This document shows, piece after piece, positions 52,217 through 61,900 of a DNA stretch of 64,000 nucleotides. Every line of letters starts with the position of its first letter. Positions within the stretch are counted from its first letter, which is position 1. A program made the position numbers and the translations under genes. Source of the DNA: Pirellulales bacterium (GTDB taxonomy: Bacteria; Planctomycetota; Planctomycetia; Pirellulales; JALHPA01); the NCBI GenBank assembly GCA_033762255.1, contig JANRLT010000070.1, positions 72,548 through 136,547 on the forward strand, read 5' to 3'. The notes beneath the pieces were generated by a model that had not been told where the DNA came from, made no database searches, and saw nothing but the letters and a program-made list of their open reading frames with translations.

Positions 52217-52621
52217 TTTCTACAAACCTAAAAAAATTTTGACAGACAAAAATGCAAGTTACCGGGGTTTTTGGCAGGACGGGTTATCACCGCCGTCGCG
52301 CGGCATTCCGCCGGAATGACGGCAAAAACCGGGCGGTATGACCGGCAAGTCGCAAAAACAGGTGGGCCAAGGGGAGGAAACCCGCTTGGAAGCGAACCGG
52401 GGAAAAATTAAGATTGTCAGAAGGTTGCCGCACGGCGTCAAGCCAGCACGCCCCCGCGAATACAAACTTTTCCCCACGCCTACCGTTTATATTAACTTGC
52501 CACGGGGGGCGGGGGATAGTCTTGAACCCTTCCGAGTGCCGGTTTTCCCCCCGTTAGGGAATACCCATCGCTCGGTGATCCATCTTTTTGCAGTTTTTTC
52601 CCACGAAAGTCAGGCTCACCC
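52217..52621. other. Divergent intergenic region with a nested hairpin
   Basis: 405 bases between ino1 (minus) and the aminotransferase (plus). It contains the structured element at 52262-52333 and otherwise no coding frame of note. Promoters of both genes should lie here. Confidence 0.4.
52262..52333. repeat. Nested hairpin element
   Basis: An outer stem GGTTTTTGGC (52266-52275) pairs with the segment at 52321-52330 (GGCAAAAACC) with one mismatch; inside it a second stem CATTCC/GGAATG with a 3-base loop and a flanking GCCGT/ACGGC pairing. About 70 bases long, 45 bases upstream of ino1. A REP-type element or a structured 5' leader of ino1 is possible. Confidence 0.5.
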
Positions 52622-53818
52622 ATGCCCGCTGTGTCGCAGTTGGTCCAATCCCTCGAACCGTCCGCCACCCTGGCCATGGCCGCCAAGGCCAAGGAACTAA
52701 CCGCCGCCGGTAATACCGTCTACGACTTTAGCGTGGGCGAGCCAGATTTCACCACCCCCGACCATATTTGCCAGGCCGCCATCCAGGCGATGCGGGACGG
52801 GCATACGCATTACACCGTGGCCAGCGGGATACCCGAGTTAAAATCCGCCGTGGCAAAGGCTTATGAAGCAGCCCATGGGCTAAAGTACACCCCCGCGCAG
52901 GTGGTGATTAGCAATGGTGCCAAGCATTCCTTGCATAATGCGTTTACCTGCTTGTGCAATCCCGGGGACGAGGTGCTGATTCCCGCCCCCTTTTGGGTTA
53001 GTTACGCCGAACTGGTCAAGCTGACGGGGGCGCGGCCGGTCATCATCGCCACCGATGAAGCCCACGACTTTAAGCTGACGCCCGCGCAACTCCGCGCGGC
53101 GCTGACCCAGCGGTCGACCATTTTGTTGCTTTGTTCCCCCAGCAACCCCACCGGTTCCATGTACACACCGGAAGAACTGGGGGCCTTGGCGGACATTGTG
53201 TTGGAACGAAACCTGACGGTGATCAGCGATGAGATTTATGAGCGGCTGGTGTATGGCAATCATCGATTTGCCAGCTTTCCCACGGTGCGACCAGGATTGG
53301 CGGAGCGCACGATCGTGGTGAATGGCGTGAGCAAGGCCTATGCCATGACCGGTTGGCGGATCGGCTGGACGCTGGCGCCCGTCAATATCTCCAAGGCGAT
53401 GGCCGACCTGCAAAGCCAAGAGACCAGCAACCCCTGTAGCATTAGCCAATACGCCGCCTTGGCCGCGATCACCGGCCCGCAAGCCTGCGTCGGCGAGATG
53501 CTGGCGGAGTTTGCTAAACGACGCGATTATGTGCGCGAGCGGATCAACCAAATCCCGGGACTATCCTGCCCCGAAATGGGGGGGGCGTTTTACGCATTTA
53601 TGAATATCAGTAAATTTTTAAACAAAACCTATGCCGGCGCGCGGGTGGAAAACTCGGCCCAATGGTGCCTGACGCTGTTGGAGCAACAGGGGGTCGCCAC
53701 GGTGATGGGCTCGGCCTTTGGGGCGGAGGGTTACGCGCGAATGAGCTTTGCGACCAGTCTAGATGTCATCCGCCAGGGCTTTGACCGGATCGAGGCGTTT
53801 CTTAAAAGCGCGGAGTAG
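52622..53818 (+). CDS. aspC: Aspartate-type aminotransferase (class I, PLP)
   Basis: 398-residue PLP enzyme of fold type I, subgroup I-gamma (Thermus/Bacillus type aspartate aminotransferase). Key parts: DFSVGEPDFTTPDHI at the N-terminus, ISNGAKHSLHN, APFWVSYAELVKLTGARPV, the NPTG loop (SNPTGSMYTPEEL), SDEIYERLVY, the PLP Lys K238 in NGVSKAYAMTGWRIGW, and the carboxylate-binding Arg in EGYARMSFATS. It transfers amino groups between aspartate/glutamate and 2-oxoacids. A prephenate aminotransferase function is an alternative in this subgroup. Monocistronic. Confidence 0.9.
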   Translation: MPAVSQLVQSLEPSATLAMAAKAKELTAAGNTVYDFSVGEPDFTTPDHICQAAIQAMRDGHTHYTVASGIPELKSAVAKAYEAAHGLKYTPAQVVISNGAKHSLHNAFTCLCNPGDEVLIPAPFWVSYAELVKLTGARPVIIATDEAHDFKLTPAQLRAALTQRSTILLLCSPSNPTGSMYTPEELGALADIVLERNLTVISDEIYERLVYGNHRFASFPTVRPGLAERTIVVNGVSKAYAMTGWRIGWTLAPVNISKAMADLQSQETSNPCSISQYAALAAITGPQACVGEMLAEFAKRRDYVRERINQIPGLSCPEMGGAFYAFMNISKFLNKTYAGARVENSAQWCLTLLEQQGVATVMGSAFGAEGYARMSFATSLDVIRQGFDRIEAFLKSAE

Positions 53819-54199
53819 GTGGGGTTGGGAGAAGCCGCCACGCACGCGTCAATTATTAACGGAGAGCGCAGACGTATTAGACGATGTTCTGGCACCACGA
53901 AGTGGTGTAGGATTGTAGCCGGTGGTGCCAACCTCCGGAAAGCTATCAAGGCAATAAGATAGCCGTAAACCGGTAGCGCAGAGGATTCGCCCGCGGCTCG
54001 AATTACTGCAATACCTTCGCTGCGGGTGCCAAGTAACAAGTTAAATAAGTGGCCGCTGACTGACTTGGGTTTTCCTCTTGAATCAAAAGATTGACATTTG
54101 ACATAATTTAGATATTATCAAAGTTATTCATAGTGTGTACATTAGTTCAATTCTGATTTGAAAACAATTTCAAGTCCATAAAGGATAATTGGATGAAGT
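53819..54199. other. Intergenic region with REP-like sequence and a drop in G+C
   Basis: 381 bases. CACCAC-GAA-GTGGTG (53893-53907) is a perfect hairpin, and GGCACCAC (53891-53898) can pair instead with GTGGTGCC (53922-53929), so two exclusive stems are possible. The motif GATTGTAGCCGGTGGTG resembles repeats I associate with planctomycete genomes. After about 54060 the sequence becomes A+T-rich and carries the promoter of the methylase gene, marking the edge of an acquired segment. Confidence 0.5.
54091..54118 (+). promoter_or_regulatory. Sigma-70-like promoter of the methylase-nuclease operon
   Basis: TTGACA at 54091-54096 and TATTAT at 54113-54118, 16 bases apart, about 80 bases upstream of the methyltransferase start. 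A second overlapping TTGACA begins at 54099. It is the most consensus-like promoter in the window and lies in an A+T-rich patch. Confidence 0.65.
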
Positions 54200-55429
54200 A
54201 TGGCGAAGAAAAGATCAATCACCAAACCTGGCACACGCAGCAGTGCATCCAACAATTCTAAGCATCAGGATGTTAATGCGGTCCCATCTTCATCCAAATC
54301 GCTAAACCGTAGCCTGGGTGACGCCAAGCGCGCCAAGCAGGACGAGTTCTATACACAGTACGTTGACATCCAGAAGGAAGTCGAAGCCTATCTCGAGTTC
54401 AACCCTGACACTTTCAGAGACAAAATCGTCTACTGCAACTGTGACGACCCATTCGAGAGCAACTTCTTCAAGTACTTCGCGGCTAACTTCAACAAGCTCG
54501 GCCTCAAGAAACTAATCACCACCAGCTACGATGGTTCTCCCATCGCCGGACAGGGCCTTTTGTTCCCGGAATATGATCAGGGTGATAACACGCGCCCACG
54601 GCCACACTCGATCGCCATCGCCGTAGAGATCGAGGAAGTGACCGACCTCAATGGCGATGGCGCTACGGGTATAGACGATGTAAAGCTCTTTTTGGAGCGA
54701 AATGCCCACAGCCGCACCCCCCTTAAGGGCGGGGGTGACTTCCGCAGCGCTGAATGTGTCGAATTGCTCAAACAGGCGGACATCGTTGTCACCAACCCGC
54801 CGTTCTCGCTATTTCGGGAGTATGTGGCGCAGCTTGTGGAGCATAGAAAGAAGTTCCTAATCATCGGAAATCAGAACGCCATAACATACAAGGAAATCTT
54901 CCCTCTCATTAAGGAAAACAAGTTGTGGCTTGGAGTCGACAACGGGGGTACGAAGTGGTTTCAAGTGAAAGAAGACTACGATATACAGACTGAATCTCGT
55001 AAGAAGATTGTGAACGGTGTTAAATACTTCAGCATGGGAAGCATCGTGTGGTTCACTAATTTGGACCACGGTCGGCGTCATCAAAGGCTGCCACTCATGA
55101 CCACGACTGAGAATTTAAAGTTTAGTCGGAATATCAAAGGCAAAGCCGCTTACGATCGATACGACAATTACGAGGCGATCGAGGTTCCATCCTTTAGAGA
55201 GATCCCCAGCGATTACGACGGTGTAATGGGTGTTCCAATCACATTCCTCGACAAATATAACCCTGAGCAATTCGAAATCATTGGGGCAACCGAAAGCGAA
55301 GGCAAAGGATTTTCAAATGGACTGTGGCTAGGAAATACGGCACAAGCCTTAGTCAAGGGCGAGAGAGTCTATAAACGACTATTCATCAGACATCGCAACT
55401 TGTCCACCAAGGGGTTGAAGAAAAAGTGA
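54200..55429 (+). CDS. EcoRI-family adenine-specific DNA methyltransferase
   Basis: 409-residue SAM-dependent N6-adenine methyltransferase of the EcoRI methylase family. After a Ser/Lys/Asn-rich disordered N-terminus of about 45 residues come [40 protein letters not shown] and the catalytic NPPF (residues 199-202) in [27 protein letters not shown] and [16 protein letters not shown] are typical of the family. In EcoRI systems the partner is a restriction nuclease; here the next gene, overlapping by 4 bases, is a DUF262-HNH protein. Codon use and composition differ from the chromosomal neighbours, suggesting horizontal transfer. Confidence 0.92.
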   Translation: MAKKRSITKPGTRSSASNNSKHQDVNAVPSSSKSLNRSLGDAKRAKQDEFYTQYVDIQKEVEAYLEFNPDTFRDKIVYCNCDDPFESNFFKYFAANFNKLGLKKLITTSYDGSPIAGQGLLFPEYDQGDNTRPRPHSIAIAVEIEEVTDLNGDGATGIDDVKLFLERNAHSRTPLKGGGDFRSAECVELLKQADIVVTNPPFSLFREYVAQLVEHRKKFLIIGNQNAITYKEIFPLIKENKLWLGVDNGGTKWFQVKEDYDIQTESRKKIVNGVKYFSMGSIVWFTNLDHGRRHQRLPLMTTTENLKFSRNIKGKAAYDRYDNYEAIEVPSFREIPSDYDGVMGVPITFLDKYNPEQFEIIGATESEGKGFSNGLWLGNTAQALVKGERVYKRLFIRHRNLSTKGLKKK

Positions 55430-56592
55430 AAACCACGCTGCAAACCGACATCACTGTCGCCAAAATCTGCGAAGGCTTCGTCTACAACCAACTGGAAGGC
55501 AAGGGCCTGTTCGGCCTTGGCGGAAAGCTTACGATTCAGCCAGAGTACCAGCGCAACTATATCTACGCCGACGGTGGAGGCAAGAAAGAGCAGGGGGTCA
55601 TCGAATCGATATTGAAGGGGTATCCGCTGGGGCTGATATACTTCAACAAGGTGGCAGCGGACAAGTTCGAGGTGCTCGACGGCCAGCAGCGCATCACCAG
55701 CATAGGGCGGTTCGTTACCGACAAGTTTGCGATCATGGAGAACGCAAATCCTAAGATTTTCAGCAGCCTGCCCTCCGATCAGCAGAAGAGGATTCGCGAC
55801 TCAAAGCTGCTGATCTATGAATGCGAGGGGACTGAGACAGAGATCAAGGAGTGGTTTAAGACAATCAACATTGCTGGCGTGCCGCTGAATGAACAAGAAT
55901 TGCTCAACGCAGTCTATTCTGGCCCATTTGTCACCAAGGCCAAAGAAGAGTTCAGTAACAGTCAGAACGCGAATATCTTGAAGTGGAGCGCGTACATCAA
56001 GGGTAGCGCGAACCGGCAGGAGTTTCTTGAGCAGGCGCTGGAGTGGGTGAGTAAGGGGAACATCGGCGCGTACATGAGCGCGCATCGTAATCAGAAGAAC
56101 ATCAACGAATTAAAAACTTACTTCAATGCGGTGATTGATTGGGTTTCGACGGTGTTCAACGAAGTGCGTTCAGAGATGCGCGGCTTGGAATGGGGCCGGC
56201 TTTACGAAACTTATCACCACCAGAGCTACAATCCTGCGAAGGTCGAGGCCGCCGTCGAAAAACTTATGGCCGATGAATACGTCAGCAACCGCAAAGGAAT
56301 TTTCGAATATGTGTTGGGCGGATCAACCGACAAGAAGCTCCTCGCCGTCCGCGTGTTCGACGAGAAGACGAAGAAGGTTGCGTACACCAAGCAGACACAG
56401 GAGGTGAAGGGGAAGAATAAATCAAACTGCCCACTGTGCGCCGTGAGCGACAATGCGAACAAAGCAAGAATCTATGATTTTGAAGAGATGGACGCGGACC
56501 ACGTATCGGCGTGGAGTAAAGGGGGCGAAAGTTCGGCTAAGAACTGCGAGATGCTTTGCACCACCCATAATCGTGCCAAAGGTAATCGATAA
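55426..56592 (+). CDS. DUF262-HNH endonuclease, probable restriction partner
   Basis: 388 residues from a GTG that overlaps the methylase stop by 4 bases. The N-terminal half is a DUF262 (GmrSD-N-like) domain with [10 protein letters not shown] and the NTP-binding motif DGQQR (residues 85-89). The C-terminal 54 residues are an HNH nuclease: CPLC (335-338), the catalytic DADH (356-359), NCEML-C and CTTHN (378-382). DUF262 proteins with nuclease domains act in anti-phage defence (GmrSD, SspE, BrxU), where the domain couples nucleotide hydrolysis to DNA cutting. Coupling with an EcoRI-type methylase suggests a self/non-self pair. Target sequence unknown. Confidence 0.85.
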   Translation: MKTTLQTDITVAKICEGFVYNQLEGKGLFGLGGKLTIQPEYQRNYIYADGGGKKEQGVIESILKGYPLGLIYFNKVAADKFEVLDGQQRITSIGRFVTDKFAIMENANPKIFSSLPSDQQKRIRDSKLLIYECEGTETEIKEWFKTINIAGVPLNEQELLNAVYSGPFVTKAKEEFSNSQNANILKWSAYIKGSANRQEFLEQALEWVSKGNIGAYMSAHRNQKNINELKTYFNAVIDWVSTVFNEVRSEMRGLEWGRLYETYHHQSYNPAKVEAAVEKLMADEYVSNRKGIFEYVLGGSTDKKLLAVRVFDEKTKKVAYTKQTQEVKGKNKSNCPLCAVSDNANKARIYDFEEMDADHVSAWSKGGESSAKNCEMLCTTHNRAKGNR

Positions 56593-56689
56593 TCTGAGTG
56601 TATTATATCCAGCTTCTACTAGCCAAGAAAATATTTTATCCTGGGCCATGTAGCCACTTCATCCAATCCCAAAGCACAGATTTCAAATC

Positions 56690-56724
56690 ATCACTCATCA
56701 CTCATCATTCATCATTCATCATTC
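56690..56724 (+). repeat. Heptanucleotide array (ATCAYTC)5
   Basis: Five consecutive 7-base units: ATCACTC twice, then ATCATTC three times, ending four bases before the stop of the convergent aminotransferase gene. Same period as the arrays at 3133-3240, 58642-58690 and 58864-58898, but a different unit. Confidence 0.85.
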
Positions 56725-56728
56725 TCAC

Positions 56729-57988
56729 CTACTCTCCCTGATTCGCTCCCACGCTGGCCGCTTTTTCCCCCAGCAGGCACCGGCCGATTTGCCGCGCCGC
56801 CTGGCGTAGGCGGTTTTCGTTTTCCACCAGGGCCAACCGCAAATAGCCCTCGCCCGCCGGGCCAAAGCCGCTTCCCGGGCTGACGGCGACGTGGCCTTCG
56901 TCGAGTAGCTTGCCAGCGAAGTCCATCGTGTTCATCTGCGACGCCCAGGGCTCGGGGACTTTGGCCCAAATAAACATTCCCGCGCGGGGGAGGTTGATCT
57001 CCCAACCGTGGCGGCGGAGGCCGTCGGCCAGGACATCGCGGCGGTGCTGGTAGATTTTACTTTGGCCTTCGACGGCGGCATCGGTATGCCGCAGCGCGAC
57101 GATGGCGGCGATTTGAATGGCGGTGAACATGCCGTAGTCGTAATAGGTTTTGATGGTCCCCAGGGCGCGGACCATTTCGGCATTGCCGCTGCAAAAGCCG
57201 ACCCGCCAGCCCGCCATGTTGTACCCTTTGCTCATGGTGGTAAATTCCACGCCTACATCCTTGGCCCCCGGCGCGGAAAGGAAACTCGGCGGCTGGTACC
57301 CATCAAACGCGACGTCCCCATAGGCAAAGTCGCTAATCACCATAAAGCCGTACTTTTTTGCCAGTCGCACCACATCCACAAAAAATTCCGGCTCGACCGT
57401 CACGGCCGAGGGATTGTGCGGATAGTTCACAATCAGCAGTTTGGGCTTGGGATACAGATGCTCGCAGGTGTAGGCGATATTTGAGAGAAACTTTTCGCTG
57501 TCGGAGACTTCCAGCGTGATCGCATGCGCCCCGGCTAGATTCACGCCATGCACATGCACCGGAAAGAACGGCGCGGGGACAATGGCCGTATCTCCCGGCC
57601 CTAGCAGCGCGAGCAGCATGTGGCTAAAGCCCTCTTTGCTCCCCAGGCAGACCACGGTCTCGGACTCGGGATCGAGCCGCACGCCATACTTGCGGGCGTA
57701 CTTGGCGGCGACTTCGCGGCGCAGGTTTTGAATTCCCAGGGCCTTGCTATAGCCGTGGTTTTTTGGGTCGCGGACCGCTTCGATCAGTTTCTCCACGACC
57801 AGGTCCTGCGGGGGGTCGCTGGGGTTTCCCATCCCCAGGTCGATCACGTCCAGCCCATCGCGCCGCATTTGATATTTTTTGGCATTGATGCGGGCAAACA
57901 GATACGGCGGCAGCCGCTTGACACGGTCGGCCACCTCAATTTTAAAGGGGCGGATGTCGTCGCGGGGGTTGTCGGTGCGTTGATCCAT
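56729..57988 (-). CDS. PLP-dependent aminotransferase, AlaC/LL-DAP aminotransferase-like
   Basis: 419 residues from the ATG at 57986-57988 ([15 protein letters not shown]). Fold-type I aminotransferase. Motifs: [20 protein letters not shown] at the N-terminus, [53 protein letters not shown], and the PLP Lys in [16 protein letters not shown]. The GMGNP motif and the whole plan match E. coli AlaC (glutamate-pyruvate aminotransferase) and related LL-diaminopimelate aminotransferases, so the exact substrate is open. It is convergent with the restriction operon, and a heptamer array lies directly after its stop. Confidence 0.88.
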   Translation of the reverse strand: MDQRTDNPRDDIRPFKIEVADRVKRLPPYLFARINAKKYQMRRDGLDVIDLGMGNPSDPPQDLVVEKLIEAVRDPKNHGYSKALGIQNLRREVAAKYARKYGVRLDPESETVVCLGSKEGFSHMLLALLGPGDTAIVPAPFFPVHVHGVNLAGAHAITLEVSDSEKFLSNIAYTCEHLYPKPKLLIVNYPHNPSAVTVEPEFFVDVVRLAKKYGFMVISDFAYGDVAFDGYQPPSFLSAPGAKDVGVEFTTMSKGYNMAGWRVGFCSGNAEMVRALGTIKTYYDYGMFTAIQIAAIVALRHTDAAVEGQSKIYQHRRDVLADGLRRHGWEINLPRAGMFIWAKVPEPWASQMNTMDFAGKLLDEGHVAVSPGSGFGPAGEGYLRLALVENENRLRQAARQIGRCLLGEKAASVGANQGE

Positions 57989-58316
57989 AAAAAACAAAGT
58001 AAGAAGGCGGAATTCAGAATGCAAATATTACTAGCTGCGACGTTTGGCAACTGACCGGCACCCTTTAAGATAGCGAATTTGCGGGAGTTCGTGAATTGCA
58101 GGAGCAGCGGGGAATTTTTGCGGGGAAAACGACTCAAATGACTCGCGGTACCCGGTTTGCCGCAGACACGGATACCCCTGGCCAGGTTCAGGCCTGTAGT
58201 TTGCCCAGTTTGCCAGATGTCGGACAATATGCCCAATTCCCCGCTAGCGGGTCACCTTTGGCGGTTTTGCCGCCGATAGGATCAATATCGATCAATTTTG
58301 GCCTGGGAGGTGTGAA
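57989..58316. other. Divergent intergenic region
   Basis: 328 bases between the aminotransferase and a small secreted protein. A self-complementary GATCAATATCGATC lies at about 58277-58290, and GGGAGGTG just before the 58317 start is a good ribosome site. No gene is supported. Confidence 0.4.
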
Positions 58317-58631
58317 ATGACCCGTAATATCCTGTTGGCGGGCGGAATCTTGGTGTTATTAGCCCTTGCTCCCGTGTCTGCCCTATTTGCCGGGCAGCCG
58401 CTGGTCCGGCTCGAGACCAAATTGCGTTCCCACGTGCCGCAACCCCCCGCCGCGGCGCAGCCAGTTACGCCCGCGCCGCAGTATATGCTGCTACAGGGCG
58501 CTCCCGGCGGGAATGGTCAAACCGTGCGGGCGACGCCGTACGCCTATGGCTGGTTCGGCGTGGGCCGCCGCTCGCATTATGAATACAGCCGGGGGTACTA
58601 TGGGCAGACAAATTTTTGGCACGCCCGGTGA
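58317..58631 (+). CDS. Small secreted protein
   Basis: 104 residues. A signal peptide (MTRNILLAGGILVLLALAPV, cleaved near LFAG) is followed by a Pro/Ala/Gln-rich stretch and a Tyr/Arg/Gly-rich end (YAYGWFGVGRRSHYEYSRGY, then YGQTNFWH). GGGAGGTG precedes the ATG. No function is known to me; the Tyr/Gly/Arg-rich end resembles small secreted proteins frequent in planctomycetes. It could be a structural envelope component. Confidence 0.65.
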   Translation: MTRNILLAGGILVLLALAPVSALFAGQPLVRLETKLRSHVPQPPAAAQPVTPAPQYMLLQGAPGGNGQTVRATPYAYGWFGVGRRSHYEYSRGYYGQTNFWHAR

Positions 58632-58641
58632 GGTGGGGGTT

Positions 58642-58690
58642 GGAGTTTGGAGGATGGAGTTTAGAGGATGGAGTTTAGAGGATGGAGATA
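58642..58690 (+). repeat. Heptanucleotide array (GGAGTTT/AGAGGAT)
   Basis: Seven consecutive 7-base units starting 10 bases after the small secreted gene: GGAGTTT GGAGGAT, then GGAGTTT AGAGGAT twice, then GGAGATA. Two alternating unit types give an apparent 14-base period. Confidence 0.85.
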
Positions 58691-58760
58691 AGCATTGGAT
58701 TCTCGCAAAGCTACTGTTAAATCGAGCGAAGCACCCCAGGACCCCTGCACCTCCGCAAGC

Positions 58761-58851
58761 GGCGTCCCTTGCTGACGCTGCGGGCTGATTGGTTTCTTCA
58801 CAGGGGACTGTGAAGACTACACTGGTGTCCCTTGCTGACGCGGCAAGCTGA
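58761..58851 (-). repeat. Dispersed repeat, copy 2 (inverted relative to copy 1)
   Basis: Its reverse complement has the same layout as 50500-50592: a GC(C/A)GCGTCAGCAAGGGA-type unit, a hairpin TCTTCACAG/CTGTGAAGA, and a second CCCGCAGCGTCAGCAAGGGA unit. It lies between the convergent small secreted gene and the Omp85 gene. Confidence 0.75.
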
Positions 58852-58863
58852 AACTCTGCCTTC

Positions 58864-58898
58864 AATTCTTAATTCATAATTCTTAATTCATAATTAAC
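58864..58898 (-). repeat. Heptanucleotide array (AATTCWT)
   Basis: Five 7-base units, AATTCTT AATTCAT AATTCTT AATTCAT AATTAAC, ending two bases before the stop of the Omp85 gene. Compare AATTACA units at 3133-3165. Confidence 0.85.
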
Positions 58899-58900
58899 AG

Positions 58901-61900
58901 CTACCTTCCCAGACCGACAAAGAATGTAAAGACCTGGGTTTGATCCCCGGCGGCGTCGTTGACGACCGTGGCAAAGTCCAGCGCGATCGGGGCGGGGCCT
59001 AGCGCCGGGACGGAAATTCTTAGCCCACCCCCCAGGGCGACGCGAAAGTTCTGGGAATTGATCGTGTAATCCTGCTCGACCGTGCCAAAGTCACAAAACG
59101 CCACCGCCCGCAAGGAATCATCGGCAGTGATTGGGACCATGTATTCCACCGTGCCGACCAGTTGCAGCGGCCCACCGACAATCACGTCGTTAACCCGCGG
59201 CGAGGCCCCGCGAAAGCGAAACCCGCGGAGTGTCGAAAAACCCCCGATAAAAAAGTTGTCGTAAATCGGCGTGTCATTTCCCGAGATTCCAAAGTCCCCG
59301 CCAATCGCCAGCACCTGACGGCCCGATCCATCCGCCCGCTGTGTCAGCGTAAAATATTTGCGCATTTCGACCGTTGCCCGCGGGTAATCAAATGACCCGG
59401 TCACGTACTCTACCTCATACTGGGCGAACCATCCTTCCGTGGGTAAAAACGGGCTATCACGCGTATCATGGGCCAGATTGATCCCAAAGCCGTATAGGTC
59501 ATTATGGCCGACGACTTCATTCAGTTCCGGAACCGTCGTGACGCGCGGGTTGGAAATGTTAATGTTTTCGATCCGAAATTTGGTGCCGATGGACAAATCC
59601 GGGCGGTAGGGAATCTGATAAGCAAAGCCAAATCGCCCCCCCACGCGTTCTTCGTACCAGTCGCGATAGCCGCGCTGAAAGTAAAAGCCGCTCATGGAGA
59701 GCGCTACCGGCGAATCCCACAGATAAGGCTCTTGAAAGCTGATGGTATAGCGGCTGACTTGACTGCCGGGAGCGGCCTCGAGGCGAAAGCGCTGTCCCGC
59801 GCCGCGCCATGCCCGGCCCGAGACAAAATCGTTCCAACTAGTGGCGGGACGCCAAATGTCAAAGTTTTGCTCGTCCAGCACGATATTGCCAATGACACCC
59901 GCATTGGAATTCACGCCCACGCCAAACATTAGCCGGCCGGTCTGGGTTTCGGTGACGATTCCCGTTAAATCGACAAACCCGCCTTCTGGAACCACTTGCC
60001 AGGGTTGTTGGGGATTGATTGGTTCGCTCGGCTGGGGCAGAATCCCCGCCCCCTGGCCTGGCACCCCATTTGGTTGTCCTATGCCGCCGACAAGTGGTTG
60101 GCCGTTGGCATTAATGGCCGGGGACCAGGGACTGGCGCTAGGGTCGGTGGGGGCAATGCCGCTGGGGGCCACTGCGGTTCCCGGGGCATAGCCCGGCACG
60201 GTCAGGTTGCCTCCGGAGGGCTGCCCGACAAAGCTTTCAGTCGCGGGATCGGCTAAGTACTGCGTAGGCTGAACAGGATATTGTCCTGTGGTATTTGTCG
60301 CGGCGGTGTAAAACGCGGGCTGCGCCGCATAACCGGTGGTTGATCCCGCCTGGGGGTAAGCATCGGGCATAATGCCACTGGGGGTAAAGCCAGTTGCGGA
60401 TTGCTGGTATGGCATACTACCGCTGGCTACATAATTGGCATTGGGTGTGGCGGGGGTGCTCCAGCGATCCACACCGACAGTGCTACTGGGAATATAGGCG
60501 TTACTGGGAACGTAAGCGGTGCTAGGGCTGGCAGGGGGGATACCGCTGTTGGTACTTGCCGGAGTAGTGGAATTTGCGGCCCAGCGTGTGTTGTCTGGAC
60601 TTTGAAAGCGAACGACAGTTTGTGTCGGGGGCGTGACCGTGCGCTGGAGCGCGGTATCCGGCACGGTAAAGTCCCGATTGATCCGAGGGCGGTCAGGATG
60701 GAGTGCCGCGGAAGGAGCGAGCGGGGTCATTGCCGATGGGCGCGGGGTGGATTCCGCCGGCGTGTAATTTGCCCGCCAAAACGTGGGCCGACTGGTAGGA
60801 TGCGATGCCGCGGGGGAGGGAGTAGCGGTGCTAGGAGCGGCGGGAATAGGAGCGGCATCGTTCGGCGTTACGGGATAGGGGACTGCCTCTAGCGGGAGAT
60901 TGTGATATGGTAGTCGCAGTTCTGGTTGCGCTGGTGGGTTGACCGTGGCGGGGGGCGTGCCGGGAACAGCATCCACGGCGGTCCCGCGAATGATCACCGT
61001 AACGGTGGGAACGTCCGGGCTTTGAAATCGGGATTTGCCGTTGCGATTGGTCGAGGTGTTTTTGCGGGCGAGTTCGCGTGCTTCCTCGTCCAAGCCCTCG
61101 GGGGGCGTTACCACGATTTGCGGCGGGGCGCCCTTGGTCGGATCGTTATTAAACAGGCCGCTCCGTTTCAGGCGAATTTCGTCCGCGCGAATGAGCCGCG
61201 TATCGACGATATCCCCCGGCCGCAGCGAAATCCGGTTGAGCACCGTGCGCTCGCGCGAGTGGGAGGATTCTCCCGACGAGCCGCGAATATCGACCAAAAT
61301 CTGGCCAACGCGGTAAACGGCCCCTTCCTTGATGCTAAAGACAATGTCCAGCTCGCCCGGTGTTTCCAAAAAACGCGTCTCGGCGTCGATATCGCAAAAG
61401 ATGTGCCCCTGTCCGCCGTACAAATCGCGAATGGCGTTAATGTCGGCGTTCAGCTTGGCCTGGTCAAAGTACTCGCCGCTTTGTTCCTGCAATTTGGAGA
61501 GCAATTCGGCTTGATTGAATTTTTCGTTGCCAATCACCGAGAAATTTCGCACTTTATAGCGCGGGCCTTCGTGGATGATAAACGTCAGCGTGAGCCAGCC
61601 GCTGGGGCTGACATCTAGCTCGCGGCTGATCCGCGCCTGAAAGAAGCCCAAGCTGCGGTAGTACTCGGTCAGGGTCTTGATATCGTCGTCAATCTTGTTG
61701 CGATCGACATGCCCGCCAATCCAAAGGATGCCAGGCTTGGACTGGATTTGCGTATTCAGCCGGGCGTCGGTGGCGATGGTGTTCCCCACGTACTGCGTCC
61801 ACCACACCTTTTGGCGGTTCCCCTCGTTTATGACAAAGACCGCCCCTTTGTCGCCGACTTTGTTTCCCTCCACCACGCTCACGTACGCCTCGACAAAACC

